Assembly: GCA_021801255.1 (NCBI GenBank)
Contig: JAJYYH010000023.1
Location: 19,987-83,986 of the forward strand
DNA from: Pseudomonadota bacterium
GTDB lineage: Bacteria; Pseudomonadota; Alphaproteobacteria; Acetobacterales; Acetobacteraceae
DNA length: 64,000 bases
Direction: 5' to 3'
Shown: positions 35,301 through 44,269 of the stretch, piece after piece
Layout of the letters: each line of letters starts with the position of its first letter
How positions within the stretch are numbered: position 1 is the stretch's first letter
Made by a program: the position numbers and the translations under genes
The notes under the pieces: model-generated
The model's input: only the letters and a program-made list of their open reading frames with translations
What the model was told of the DNA's origin: nothing
Databases searched by the model: none

Positions 35301-36882
35301 CGCCAAGCTGCGCCACGCCACCCCCGGCGTCATGCTGATCAGTCCGCCGCCGCATCACGACATCTATTCGATCGAGGATCTTGCCCAACTGATCTACGAT
35401 CTCAAGCAGATCAATCCCGAGGCCGCGGTCTGCGTCAAGCTCGTGGCGCGGAGCGGCATCGGCACCATCGCCGCGGGTGTCGCCAAAGCCAAGGCCGACG
35501 CCATCCTGATCTCCGGCCACGCGGGCGGCACCGGGGCGAGCCCACAAAGCTCGATCAAATACGCCGGCCTGCCGTGGGAGATGGGCCTCTCCGAGACGCA
35601 TCAGGTTTTGATGCTCAATCGCCTGCGCCATAAGGTAAAACTTCGCACCGATGGCGGCATCAAGACCGGGCGCGACGTCGTGATCGCGGCGATGTTGGGG
35701 GCGGAGGAATTCGGCATTGGCACCACCTCGCTGATCGCCATGGGCTGCATCATGGTGCGGCAATGCCACTCCAACACCTGCCCGGTCGGGGTTTGTACGC
35801 AAGACGAGAAACTGCGCGCGAAATTTGAGGGAACACCCGAGAAAGTCATCAACCTTTTCTCCTTTATCGCCGAGGATGTGCGGGGCATTCTGGCATCCCT
35901 TGGCGCGCGCAGTCTGGCTGAAGTGATCGGGCGCACCGATCTTTTGCATCAGGTCAGTCGCGGTTCCGAGATTCTCGACGATCTCGATCTCAACCCATTG
36001 CTGGTGCAGGCCGATCCCGGTCCGTACGCGCGCTATTGCACGCTCACCGGGCGCAACGAGGTGCCGGAAAGCCTCGATGCCCAGATGATCGCCGATGCGC
36101 AGGCGTTTTTCGAGCATGGCGAGAAGATGCAGTTGCAATACTCGGTGCGCAACACACATCGCGCGGTCGGCACGAAATTTTCCTCGCGGATTGTCCGCCG
36201 CCTCGGTAAGTCAGCCCTCCAACCCGATCACGTCACGGTACGGCTTCGTGGCTCCGCCGGTCAGTCGCTCGGCGCCTTCGCCGTGCATGGGCTCAAGCTC
36301 GAAGTGTTTGGTGATGCCAATGACTATGTCGGCAAGGGACTTTCCGGCGCGACTATCGTCGTGCGCCCGGCGCCGTCCTCCAATCTCGCAAGCCAGGAGA
36401 ACACAATCATCGGCAATACGGTGCTCTATGGCGCGACCGCGGGCTATCTCTTCGCCGCGGGCCAGGCCGGCGAGCGCTTCGCCGTGCGCAATTCCGGGGC
36501 GATCGCGGTGGTGGAAGGCTGCGGCGCCAATGGCTGCGAATACATGACCGGCGGCACCGTCGTCATTCTCGGCGCGGTCGGCGATAATTTTGGCGCCGGC
36601 TTTACCGGCGGCATGGCCTTCGTCCATGACCCAGAAAACCTTTTCGAAAAGCGCCTCAATCCGGAAACCCTGATCTGGCAGCGGCTCGCCTCAAGCTATT
36701 GGGAAAGCGTGCTCCGCGATCTCGTCGCGCGCCACGCGGGGGAGACGAATAGCCGCTTCGCCGCGCTGATGCTGCATGAGTGGGAACGCGCGGTCGGGCA
36801 TTTTTGGCAGGTGGTACCGAAGGATTATGTCCGCTATCTCGCCATGCCGCTGAGCGAGGAGGCGGCAGCCCAACGCGCCTAA
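32347..36882 (+). CDS. gltB: Glutamate synthase [NADPH] large subunit
   Basis: A 1511-residue enzyme that moves the amide nitrogen of glutamine to 2-oxoglutarate. A short propeptide precedes the nucleophile Cys33 in EHDACGVGLVA, which becomes the N-terminus after processing. The glutaminase domain (to about 430) is followed by the central domain. Then comes the FMN synthase domain with SGHAGGTGASPQSSIKYAGLPWEMG and the 3Fe-4S cluster in CIMVRQCHSNTCPVGVC. The C-terminal beta-helix (GTVVILGAVGDNFGAGFTGGMAFV) is intact. Length is normal. It pairs with gltD upstream to complete ammonia assimilation. Confidence 0.97.
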   Translation: MTHESAADFVAAFAENAARLAATYDVAAEHDACGVGLVAALDGKKRRDIVQAGIDALKAVWHRGAVDADGKTGDGAGIHIEIPQDFFTEAVERGGDRLRYPGPIAVGQVFLPKTDLSAQERCREIVESEILAFGYAIYGWRQVPINVACIGEKANATRPEIEQIMIGNARGSDEEIFERDLYVIRRRIEKLAAAAQIPELYFCSLSARSIIYKGMFLAESLTDFYPDLLDPRFISRFAIYHQRYSTNTFPTWRLAQPFRMLAHNGEINTLAGNVNWMKSHETRLAAGGLDPYLDDIKPVVQAGGSDTAILDNVFELLTRAGRDAPMAKALMIPASIGQDATMPKAHRDMFLYCNAVMEPWDGPAAVAATDGRWVIAGLDRNGLRPLRYTITRHDMLIVGSETGMVKLDEVDIIEKGRVGPGQTIAVDLDHARFYADAALKDRLAARQDFGAWTRRIREIDHIVKADATEPVRFEGEALRRRQVAVGVSLEDLEMVLHPMVEDAGEPTGSMGDDTPVAVLSERYRGLHHFFRQAFSQVTNPPIDSLRETRVMSLKTRLGNLGNVLDEDASQCDLLQLESPVLSNAEFQAMHAYMGSSVAVVDCTFPAADGESGLRRALDRIRAEAEEGVRAGCTHVILTDEALDAARAPIPMILATGAVHTHLVRQSLRTFTSLNVRSAECLDVHYFAVLIGAGATTVNAYLAQEAIADRHRRGLFGDMSLKSAVQRFKKAVDKGLLKIMSKMGIAVISSYRGGYNFEAIGLSRALVAEFFPGMPSRISGIGLTGIARKVLDLHEAAWTNDTVALPIGGIYKLRRRGEVHGFDAPLIHMLQAAVATDSYSTYRRFAELVRKMPPVALRDLLDFRTEKCTPIPIDEVESITEIRKRLLSPGISLGALSPEAHETLSIAMNRIGARSDSGEGGEDPARAVPRLNGDNASSAIKQIASGRFGVTAEYLNNCREIEIKVAQGAKPGEGGQLPGFKVSELIAKLRHATPGVMLISPPPHHDIYSIEDLAQLIYDLKQINPEAAVCVKLVARSGIGTIAAGVAKAKADAILISGHAGGTGASPQSSIKYAGLPWEMGLSETHQVLMLNRLRHKVKLRTDGGIKTGRDVVIAAMLGAEEFGIGTTSLIAMGCIMVRQCHSNTCPVGVCTQDEKLRAKFEGTPEKVINLFSFIAEDVRGILASLGARSLAEVIGRTDLLHQVSRGSEILDDLDLNPLLVQADPGPYARYCTLTGRNEVPESLDAQMIADAQAFFEHGEKMQLQYSVRNTHRAVGTKFSSRIVRRLGKSALQPDHVTVRLRGSAGQSLGAFAVHGLKLEVFGDANDYVGKGLSGATIVVRPAPSSNLASQENTIIGNTVLYGATAGYLFAAGQAGERFAVRNSGAIAVVEGCGANGCEYMTGGTVVILGAVGDNFGAGFTGGMAFVHDPENLFEKRLNPETLIWQRLASSYWESVLRDLVARHAGETNSRFAALMLHEWERAVGHFWQVVPKDYVRYLAMPLSEEAAAQRA

Positions 36883-36952
36883 GGCGGGCTATTTCTTCCG
36901 CGCCTTTCCCTGTTAGAATGCCGGCAGTGCCAGGTATCAAAGGATCCCCGCC

Positions 36953-38350
36953 ATGAGCTTGCCCCGCGCCAATTCCGCCGCCGCGCGTGATATCGCGAGC
37001 GTGCTGCATCCCTACACGGATCTCAGGGCGCATGCCGAGATTGGCCCGCTGGTGATCAGCCGCGGCGAAGGCGTGCGGGTATGGGATGAGAGTGGCAAAT
37101 CCTATATCGAGGCGCTGGCCGGGCTCTGGTGCGCGTCCCTCGGCTTCAGCAATGAACGCCTAGTGGCGGCGGCGGCGGCGCAGATGCGCGCGCTGCCATT
37201 TTACCATTCTTTTGCCGCGAAATCACATGAGCCGCTGATCACGCTTGCGGAAATGCTGCTGACGCGCGCGCCGGTGCCGATGAGCAAGGTGTTCTTTGCC
37301 AATTCCGGCTCGGAGGCGAACGACACCGCGATCAAGATGATCTGGTATTTTAACAACGCGCTCGGCCGCCCGCTCAAGAAGAAAATCATCGGCCGCGTCA
37401 AGGGTTATCACGGCATCACGCTGGCCAGCGCCTCGCTTACCGGGCTCCCCGCCAACCACCGCTCGTTTGACGTGCCGTTGCCAGGTTTTCTCCATACCAT
37501 CACGCCGCATTTCTATCATGGCGCCGAGCCCGGCGAGAGCGAGGAAGCGTTTGCCACGCGCTGCGCCAGCGAACTCGAACAACTCATTCTCGCCGAGGGG
37601 CCGGAAACGGTTGCCGCGATGTTCGCCGAGCCGGTGATGGGCGCCGGAGGCGTGATCGTGCCACCACCCACCTATTTCGCGAAAATTCAAGCGGTACTTG
37701 CGAAATATGACATCCTGCTGGTCGCCGACGAGGTGATCTGCGGTTTCGGGCGCACCGGCAATTACTGGGGCAGCCAGACCTTCGCGATCACCCCCAACAT
37801 TCTCACCTGCGCCAAGGCGCTCTCGGCGGCTTTTCTGCCGATCAGCGCGGTGATGGTGGACGCGCGGGTGTTCGCGGCACTCGCCGATGAGTCGCATAAG
37901 ATCGGCACTTTCGGCCACGGTTTCACCTATTCCGGCCATCCCGTGCCGGCGGCGGTGGCGATCGAAGCGCTGAAAATCTACGACGAAATCCCCCTCGTCG
38001 ATCAGGTGCGCGCGACCGCGCCGCATTTCCAGGCGGCCTTGCGCGCCTTACGCGACCATCCGCTGGTTGGGGAGGCGCGGGGTGTGGGGTTGATCGGCGC
38101 GCTCGAACTGGTCGCCGACAAGGCCGCGCGGCGGAATTTCGACCCGGCGCTGAAAATCGGTCCGCGCGCGACGAAATGGATGGAAAAACACGGGGTGCTC
38201 GGCCGCGCCATGACTGGCGACGTGCTCGGCTTCAGCCCACCCCTGATCATCACCCCTGACGAAATCGACGAAATTTTCGCGGGCGTTGCCCGCGCGCTCG
38301 ATGAACTGCATGCCGAACTGCGGCGCGAGGGGTTGGCTGCGGCACCGTAA
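36953..38350 (+). CDS. Class III aminotransferase (omega-amino acid:pyruvate type)
   Basis: A 465-residue PLP-dependent fold-I aminotransferase. FFANSGSEANDTAIKM binds the cofactor phosphate, GRVKGYHGITLASASLTGL is typical, LLVADEVICGFGRTG holds the PLP aspartate, and TCAKALSAAFLPISAV contains the catalytic Lys. The last two motifs resemble omega-transaminases that use pyruvate with beta-alanine, GABA or amines. The exact amino donor cannot be told. It lies 70 bases after gltB on the same strand and may share its message. Confidence 0.85.
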   Translation: MSLPRANSAAARDIASVLHPYTDLRAHAEIGPLVISRGEGVRVWDESGKSYIEALAGLWCASLGFSNERLVAAAAAQMRALPFYHSFAAKSHEPLITLAEMLLTRAPVPMSKVFFANSGSEANDTAIKMIWYFNNALGRPLKKKIIGRVKGYHGITLASASLTGLPANHRSFDVPLPGFLHTITPHFYHGAEPGESEEAFATRCASELEQLILAEGPETVAAMFAEPVMGAGGVIVPPPTYFAKIQAVLAKYDILLVADEVICGFGRTGNYWGSQTFAITPNILTCAKALSAAFLPISAVMVDARVFAALADESHKIGTFGHGFTYSGHPVPAAVAIEALKIYDEIPLVDQVRATAPHFQAALRALRDHPLVGEARGVGLIGALELVADKAARRNFDPALKIGPRATKWMEKHGVLGRAMTGDVLGFSPPLIITPDEIDEIFAGVARALDELHAELRREGLAAAP

Positions 38351-38368
38351 GAGCCGCTGCCCTCGGCG

Positions 38369-40192
38369 CTATTCGACCGTCACCGATTTCGCGAGATTGC
38401 GTGGCTGATCAACATCGGTGCCTTTGAGCAGCGCCACGTGATAGGCTAAAAGCTGCACCGGAATGGCATAGAGGATGGGTGCCACGAAGGGGTCGACGCC
38501 GGGCATGACGATCATCTCGGCGGCGATCCTGTTGAGCTTGGCCGCGCCCACCGCATCGCTCAGCACGATGATTTGCCCGCCCCGTGCCGCCGCTTCCTGG
38601 AGGTTGGAGGCGGTCTTCTCGAAAAGCGGGCCGGATGGCGCGATGGCGATCACCGGAACGCTCTTGTCGATCAGCGCGATGGGGCCATGCTTCATCTCTC
38701 CCGCAGCATAGGCTTCGGCATGGATATAACTGATTTCCTTAAGTTTGAGAGCCCCTTCGAGGGCGATCGGAAACCCCGTGCCGCGGCCGAGATAGAGCAC
38801 GTCACGGGCTTCGGCAATGCGCTCGGCGATACGCTGCACCACCGCCTCGGCCTCCAGCACCTCGGCGGCGCGGCTCGGCACTTCCAAGAGCGCTGCCACC
38901 AATGTCTGTTCCGAAGCTGCATCGAGCGCCTTGCGGGCGCGCGCCGTGGCGAGGGCCAGGCAGGCGAGGGCGGTGAGCTGCGCGGTGAACGCCTTGGTGC
39001 TGGCGACACCGATCTCCGGCCCGGCGACGGTTGCGATCACCGCATCGGCGTCACGTGCCATGCTGCTCTCGGGCACATTGACCACCGCCGCGACATGCTG
39101 CCCCGCCGCCTTCATATAGCGGAGCGCCGCCAGCGTATCGGCGGTCTCGCCGGACTGGCTGATCAGGAGGCCAAGTCCGCCGGGGGCAAGCGGGGGGGCG
39201 CGATAGCGGAATTCGCTCGCGACATCGGCCTCCACCGGCAGCCGGGCCAGGGTTTCGAGCCAGTTGCGCCCGACCAGGCCGGCATAGAAGGCGGAGCCGC
39301 AGGCACTGATCGCGGCGTGGGAGATGCGCGCGAGATCGAAGGGCAGATCGGGCAACACGGCACGCCGCGAGCCCGGATCGATCATCCGATGCAGCGTGTC
39401 GCCGATCACCGCGGGGTGCTCGTGCAGCTCCTTTTCCATGAAATGGCGGAAATTGCCCTTGCCGATCGCGGCTCCCGTGAGTGCGGTGAGCCGTACCTCG
39501 CGCAACACTTCCTCTCCGCTCGCGTCATGGAATGTTGCCCCCCCGCGGCTGATCACGGCCCAGTCGCCATCGCGGAGATAGGCGATGCGGCGGGTGAACG
39601 GCGCCAGCGCCAGGGCGTCGGAGCCGACATACATCTCCGCTTCGCCAAAACCCACGGCGAGCGGGGCGCCGTGCTGGGCGGCGATGATCAGATCGGGGTG
39701 GCCGGCGAACACCATCGCCAGCGCATAGGCGCCTTGCAGGCGGCGGAAGGTGGCGGCAGCCGCCTCAATCGGCGCCATACCCTGGCGGAGATGCAGATCG
39801 ACCAGTTGCGTCACCGTCTCGGTATCGGTTTCGGTCTCGAAAATCTGACCCTCGGCTTCAAGCTCGGCGCGCAACTCGGCGTGGTTCTCGATGATGCCGT
39901 TATGGACGAGGGCGACGCGCGAGGTGCCGTGGGGGTGGGCATTTGCTTCGGTGGGCGCGCCATGGGTTGCCCAGCGGGTATGGCCGATGCCGACACTGCC
40001 GGGCAGCGGGGCGGTGGCGAGGGCGGCGGCGAGCCGATCGAGCTTGCCTTCGGCGCGGCGGCGGGTGATGGCACCATCGACCAGGGTCGCAATGCCGGCG
40101 CTGTCATAGCCGCGATAAGCCAGGCGCTGTAGCGCTTCCAGCAGGAGCGGTGCCGCCTCTCCTGTCCCGATCACGCCGACGATGCCGCACAT
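38369..40192 (-). CDS. glmS: Glutamine-fructose-6-phosphate aminotransferase (isomerising)
   Basis: A 607-residue enzyme making glucosamine-6-phosphate from fructose-6-phosphate and glutamine, first step of amino-sugar and cell-wall synthesis. Cys2 (MCGIVGVIG) is the glutaminase nucleophile. The first domain has GIGHTRWATHG and HNGIIENH. Two SIS domains follow with ISACGSAFYAGLV, SQSGETADTLAAL, and the C-terminal EISYIHAEAYAAGEMKHGPIALI and NLAKSVTVE. Its start codon overlaps the glmU stop (TGATG), coupling the two. No glmS ribozyme is seen. Confidence 0.97.
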   Translation of the reverse strand: MCGIVGVIGTGEAAPLLLEALQRLAYRGYDSAGIATLVDGAITRRRAEGKLDRLAAALATAPLPGSVGIGHTRWATHGAPTEANAHPHGTSRVALVHNGIIENHAELRAELEAEGQIFETETDTETVTQLVDLHLRQGMAPIEAAAATFRRLQGAYALAMVFAGHPDLIIAAQHGAPLAVGFGEAEMYVGSDALALAPFTRRIAYLRDGDWAVISRGGATFHDASGEEVLREVRLTALTGAAIGKGNFRHFMEKELHEHPAVIGDTLHRMIDPGSRRAVLPDLPFDLARISHAAISACGSAFYAGLVGRNWLETLARLPVEADVASEFRYRAPPLAPGGLGLLISQSGETADTLAALRYMKAAGQHVAAVVNVPESSMARDADAVIATVAGPEIGVASTKAFTAQLTALACLALATARARKALDAASEQTLVAALLEVPSRAAEVLEAEAVVQRIAERIAEARDVLYLGRGTGFPIALEGALKLKEISYIHAEAYAAGEMKHGPIALIDKSVPVIAIAPSGPLFEKTASNLQEAAARGGQIIVLSDAVGAAKLNRIAAEMIVMPGVDPFVAPILYAIPVQLLAYHVALLKGTDVDQPRNLAKSVTVE

Positions 40193-41511
40193 CAGTTTTT
40201 CTCCTGCCGCCCCTTGGCGCGCAATTGTCGGGCTCTTCCCGGCTTCTCCACCTGCTGGCCGCGAGCGATCGCCAAGGCATCGGCGGCAACGTCGCGGGTG
40301 ATGACGCTGCCGGCCGCGGTGATCGCGCCCGCACCGACCGCGACCGGGGCGACGAGCGCGGTATCCGAGCCGATGAAGGCGCCGGCGCCGATGATGGTGC
40401 GGTGCTTGTTAACGCCGTCATAATTGCAGGTGATGGTGCCGGCCCCGATATTGGCGCCGGCGCCGATCTCGGCATCGCCAAGATAGGTCAGATGATTGGC
40501 CTTGGCGCCGGGACCGAGATGGACCGCTTTCAGCTCGACGAAATTGCCGACATGGGCACCCGCCTCCACGACCGTGCCGGGGCGCAGCCGGGCATAGGGG
40601 CCGATGGTCGCACCGGCGCCGATCGCGCAACCCTCGAGATGGCTGAAGGCGCGGATTTCAGCCCCCCCGGCGACGCTCACACCGGGACCGAACACAATAT
40701 AGGGGCCAAGCGTGACATCGGCGGCCAACGCGGTATCGGCGGCGAGGAAGACGGTCTCTGGCGCGGTCATCGTCACCCCCGCTTCCAGCGCCGCGGCACG
40801 GAGGCGGGCCTGGATCTCGGCCTCTGCCTCGGCCAGCTCGGCACGGGAATTGATGCCGCGGCAGAGCGCGTAGTCCGCCTCGACCGCGGCGACGCGCCCA
40901 CCCTCTTTGATCGCGGCGGCGACGATGTCGGTGAGATAGTATTCGCCCTTGGCGTTATCGTTGCCGAGCCCGGCCAGCCAGCGACGCATATCGGTGGCAT
41001 CGGCGCAGAACAGACCGGCATTGCAGAGGGTGAGGGCGCGCTCGGCGTCACTGGCGTCAGCCCATTCGACGATGCGCCGCACCAAGCCATCGGCCATGAC
41101 CACCCGGCCATAGCGCGCCGGATCGGGCGGGCGCATGGCGAGCAGGGCGAGCACCACATCGCCTTTCCGCCGCCGCGCCAGCAGCGCTTCCAGGGTCGGT
41201 CGGTCGATCAGCGGGTTATCGGCGTAGAGTACCACGACTTCGCCGGTGCCAAACGCCTCGGCCGCCTGCAAGGCCGCGTGCCCGGTGCCGCGCCGCTCGT
41301 GCTGCACGACCACCTGGTTCGGTGAAGCGATCTCGGCCAGCGCTCCCATCTCCGGGCCAACGACCACGACGATGCGGGGAAAAACCTCGGCGCATGTGGC
41401 GATCAGGTGGGCCAGCATCGGCCGCCCGGCGAGCTTGTGCAGCGCCTTGGGGCGGGTTGACTTCATGCGGGTGCCGAGGCCGGCGGCCAGGATCACGGCG
41501 GTTGCGCTCAT
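40192..41511 (-). CDS. glmU: Bifunctional GlmU: N-acetylglucosamine-1-phosphate uridyltransferase / glucosamine-1-phosphate acetyltransferase
   Basis: A 439-residue enzyme producing UDP-GlcNAc. The pyrophosphorylase domain starts with ILAAGLGTRMKSTRPKALHKLAGRPM and has the VLYADNPLI motif. The C-terminal left-handed beta-helix (hexapeptide repeats such as IGAGATIGPYARLRPGTVV, ANHLTYLGDAEIGAGANIGAGTITCNYDGVNKHRT) is the acetyltransferase. The ATG at 41511 starts the conserved part; 36 upstream codons are non-homologous. It is first in the glmU-glmS pair, divergent from the HAD phosphatase gene with 73 bases between. Confidence 0.96.
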   Translation of the reverse strand: MSATAVILAAGLGTRMKSTRPKALHKLAGRPMLAHLIATCAEVFPRIVVVVGPEMGALAEIASPNQVVVQHERRGTGHAALQAAEAFGTGEVVVLYADNPLIDRPTLEALLARRRKGDVVLALLAMRPPDPARYGRVVMADGLVRRIVEWADASDAERALTLCNAGLFCADATDMRRWLAGLGNDNAKGEYYLTDIVAAAIKEGGRVAAVEADYALCRGINSRAELAEAEAEIQARLRAAALEAGVTMTAPETVFLAADTALAADVTLGPYIVFGPGVSVAGGAEIRAFSHLEGCAIGAGATIGPYARLRPGTVVEAGAHVGNFVELKAVHLGPGAKANHLTYLGDAEIGAGANIGAGTITCNYDGVNKHRTIIGAGAFIGSDTALVAPVAVGAGAITAAGSVITRDVAADALAIARGQQVEKPGRARQLRAKGRQEKN

Positions 41512-41584
41512 GTCCTCCGGCTTGCCGCGCCCGCCGCGCCATGTCAAAGCCTTCGTGATCAATCCTGGTTTCGGAGTGCTACGG

Positions 41585-42241
41585 ATGCGGGGAACGCTGG
41601 TCGTCGATCTCGACGGCACATTGGTCGATTCGCTGCCGGCGATCGCGCGGGCGCTGAACCGGGTGCTGGCGGCGCGCGGCCTCGACGCCCTGGCGCGCCC
41701 GGCGATTGCGGCGATGGTCGGCGATGGCGTCGCGGTGCTGCTGCGGCGCGCCTTCGCCTATTACCGGCAGGCGGCCGATGCGACGGATTTGGCCCGCTTC
41801 CGTGCCGATTATGACGCCGATCCGATCTCGGGCTGCGCCCTTTTCCCCGACGCTGCCGAGGTCCTCACCGGCCTGGTGGAACGCGGCTGGCGGCTCGCCA
41901 TCTGCACCAACAAGCCGGTTGCCCCGGCGCGCGCGATGCTGGCGGCGTTTGGCGTGGCCGATCTGTTCGCGGCGATCGGCGGGGGCGATAGTTTTGCCAC
42001 CCGCAAACCCGATCCCGCGCATCTTCTGGCGACGCTGGAGGCTGCCGGCGGGCAGGTTGGGCAGGCTGTGATGCTCGGCGATCATGCCAACGACATCCAG
42101 GCCGCGCGTGGCGCCGGGGTGCCCGCGGTTTTCGCCGCCTGGGGTTATGGCGCGCCCGGGATGGCGTTGGGCGCCCAAGCGGTGGCGCATGGGTTTTGTG
42201 ACATTCCCCCGCTACTTGCCGATCTCATGGCTGGAAATTGA
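41585..42241 (+). CDS. gph: HAD-family phosphatase, probable phosphoglycolate phosphatase
   Basis: A 218-residue HAD hydrolase. Motif I is VVDLDGTLVDSLPAI with the nucleophile Asp, motif II ICTNKP, motif III Lys in ATRKPDP, and motif IV LGDHANDIQAARGAG. This set matches Gph, which clears 2-phosphoglycolate formed by DNA repair or Rubisco side reaction. Other sugar-phosphate substrates are possible. The ATG at 41585 follows a weak ribosome site. Divergent from glmU, an arrangement common in alphaproteobacteria. Confidence 0.85.
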   Translation: MRGTLVVDLDGTLVDSLPAIARALNRVLAARGLDALARPAIAAMVGDGVAVLLRRAFAYYRQAADATDLARFRADYDADPISGCALFPDAAEVLTGLVERGWRLAICTNKPVAPARAMLAAFGVADLFAAIGGGDSFATRKPDPAHLLATLEAAGGQVGQAVMLGDHANDIQAARGAGVPAVFAAWGYGAPGMALGAQAVAHGFCDIPPLLADLMAGN

Positions 42242-42394
42242 CGGAGAAAAAACAACATAGCTGCCCCGAACCGCCCCGGGAATCCCCGCAGCTGCAACCG
42301 TGCCGGTGATCACGCGATCTATCTGACTATAAAGACAAGGCTTTTTTTAGGACAAAAGTTATTCATAGCGGATATCCGGCTTTCCGACCCAACC

Positions 42395-43192
42395 TCAACT
42401 CCGCGCCGGCACGACGTCGAAGCTGCGGTTGAACACGGATTTGCGGCTGTCCTCAACCCGCACCTTGAGCGCCCCTGGCCCGTCGGGGATGAAGGCGAAG
42501 GTGATGGCGGGATCCTCGCTCAACGAAATATCGCTGTCGAAATCGAACACCAGATGATCGTTATAGGTGACGTGAATGGTCTGTATATAACGCGCCGGGA
42601 TATAATTGCGGGTGATCTGGTCCATCTGCATACCGTTATTATTGGGGTGACGGATCAGCAATTCAGCGAGTTCGGGCTGGCCGGGCACAACGGTCCCGGT
42701 CAGATTGAGCTTCATCCGCCCCATTTCCTTGAGCGCCAACTCCTCATTGCTTCCCGCCGGCGCCGAACAGCCCCCGGCCGCCTTGACGAATCGTTCGGCG
42801 ACATAAAGCTCGCCATCCGTCGTCTCGGCAACCGCGTGCATTAGCGTATATTGCTCAACCCGCACGCGGGTGCGCAACAGATGCGGGTCGATCGCCGGGC
42901 CGAAATGGAAGGTGCCCGCGAGCGGCGAGGGATTGCCGTCCACCAGCAGATAGACCGCCTTGATCGGTTTTTTCCCCGAAAGCGTGATCCCGACCGGCAC
43001 CAGGGCCGCGTTCATCGCGCGCACCGGCGCTTCCAGGCTGATTACCCCGCTGCCATCCCGAAGCGGGCGCTGGCCGAATACCGCGACTCGCAGATCGTTC
43101 CACCGTGCGGCCCGCGTCGCCTCGTCCTCCTGCGCATGCACCGGCAGCGCGGCGAGAAATACGAAGCCCAGAGCCCATAGCAGATGTTTCAT
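42395..43192 (-). CDS. Quinoprotein dehydrogenase-associated SoxYZ-like carrier
   Basis: A 265-residue exported protein with a signal peptide (MKHLLWALGFVFLAALPVHA). The first half resembles SoxY (LVDGNPSPLAGTFHFGPAIDP, then AAGGCSAP with a Cys). The second half resembles SoxZ (the RHPNNNGMQMDQ stretch and the ITFAFIPDGPGALKVRVEDS end). SoxYZ carries sulfur intermediates on a swinging Cys arm; this fused form is known only by association with PQQ-dependent dehydrogenases. It probably acts in the periplasm with the zinc metallohydrolase encoded just upstream. The role remains undefined. Confidence 0.85.
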   Translation of the reverse strand: MKHLLWALGFVFLAALPVHAQEDEATRAARWNDLRVAVFGQRPLRDGSGVISLEAPVRAMNAALVPVGITLSGKKPIKAVYLLVDGNPSPLAGTFHFGPAIDPHLLRTRVRVEQYTLMHAVAETTDGELYVAERFVKAAGGCSAPAGSNEELALKEMGRMKLNLTGTVVPGQPELAELLIRHPNNNGMQMDQITRNYIPARYIQTIHVTYNDHLVFDFDSDISLSEDPAITFAFIPDGPGALKVRVEDSRKSVFNRSFDVVPARS

Positions 43193-43223
43193 GAACCACT
43201 CCCTTGGACGCCGCCTACGTGGC

Positions 43224-44159
43224 CTACTCCCATTCCAGTTCCTTATACGCCTCGATCACGTTGCGGGCGTTATAATCGTCGAAAAGACGCCATTTATCGC
43301 GCTCGGTATATCCCACTTCGCGACTGGCGATCTCGATATCGACCCCTTTAGCTATAAGCGCGCGCACCTCGCGTGCAAGGGTCGCGAGATAGCGCTCCTC
43401 ATCGGCGGCCGCCTCCGGCCAGGCCACGGAGACCGGCCCATGCCCCGGCACGGCGCGCCGCGCTGCCTGTTGCTTCAGCGCGGCGAGCGTCGCAAGCCAG
43501 CCGGTGAGGCTGCCATCGAGCACCGGAATGCGCCCGACGAACAGCAGATCAGCGGCCCAGAACGTGCCGCTCGCGCCATCACGGACGGTGAGATCGGTAT
43601 CTGTATGGGCGGGCGGGTGGGCGGTGATTTCCAACACGCGATCACCGAGATCGAGGCGAAGTTCGTCTTCCACCAGGCGCGTCGGGGGCACGAAATCGCC
43701 AGCGGCAGTCGGGCCGAGGAGATCGACGAGATGCTGGCGATAAAAAGCGCCGCGCGCGGCCAGCGCCGCGGGCAGACGAGCATGGCCGATGAATTCGACC
43801 CCCTCGGCGCGGAAGGCGTTCGCGCCAAAAATATGATCGAGATGGACATGGCTCGCGATGACGTAGCGGATGGGCCGTTCGCTGCGGGCGCGGATCGCAG
43901 CCAGCAGCCGCGCGCCATCAGCGCCACTCCCGCCAGGATCGATAACGGCGATGGCATCGCGGCCGATGACGAAGCCGATATTGGCGATGGCATCGCCGTT
44001 GGCGGCCGTTGCGTCCGCATCCTCGCCACGGCGGACAAAAATGCCCGGCGCCACCTCCTGCATCGGCAACGCCGCCGCCGCGCCGCCGAGCGCGAGCGCC
44101 GCGGCGCTCGCGATCAGCCGACGGCGGGTCAGATGCAGCGGACAGCAGGGGCAAAACAC
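43224..44159 (-). CDS. Quinoprotein relay system zinc metallohydrolase (MBL fold)
   Basis: A metallo-beta-lactamase-fold protein of about 311 residues. An N-terminal RRR-led hydrophobic segment (TRRRLIASAAALALGGAAAA) suggests Tat export. Zinc ligands are visible in SHVHLDHIFGANAF, in AHPPAHTDTDLTV and in VPGHGPVS. It is placed between pqqE and the SoxYZ-like carrier, as in known quinoprotein-associated relay sets. The start is uncertain: GTG 44159 is used here because the longer frame to 44258 runs through a repeat-like hairpin region. The substrate is not known. Confidence 0.8.
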   Translation of the reverse strand: MFCPCCPLHLTRRRLIASAAALALGGAAAALPMQEVAPGIFVRRGEDADATAANGDAIANIGFVIGRDAIAVIDPGGSGADGARLLAAIRARSERPIRYVIASHVHLDHIFGANAFRAEGVEFIGHARLPAALAARGAFYRQHLVDLLGPTAAGDFVPPTRLVEDELRLDLGDRVLEITAHPPAHTDTDLTVRDGASGTFWAADLLFVGRIPVLDGSLTGWLATLAALKQQAARRAVPGHGPVSVAWPEAAADEERYLATLAREVRALIAKGVDIEIASREVGYTERDKWRLFDDYNARNVIEAYKELEWE

Positions 44160-44201
44160 CGGAGCATTGCCCGAATCCGCCCGTAAATCCGCCCGTAACC
44201 G

Positions 44202-44254
44202 ATTGCAAAGGCTCTGCCTCTGCTGGGATTGAGGGGTAAAACCCCTCACCTTGA
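44202..44254. repeat. GC-rich hairpin repeat, family 2, copy 1
   Basis: ATTGCAAAGGCTCTGCCTC followed by a hairpin GAGGGG-TAAAA-CCCCTC. The same order of words recurs at 58433-58485. The hairpin lies between pqqE and the metallohydrolase gene on the minus strand and could act as a processing or attenuation site. Confidence 0.6.
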
Positions 44255-44269
44255 ACATGCCCAGTTCGC

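Noticed and set aside
38573..40132. A 519-codon plus-strand open frame
   Set aside because: It lies fully antisense to glmS; its translation is Arg/Gly/His-rich without family motifs.
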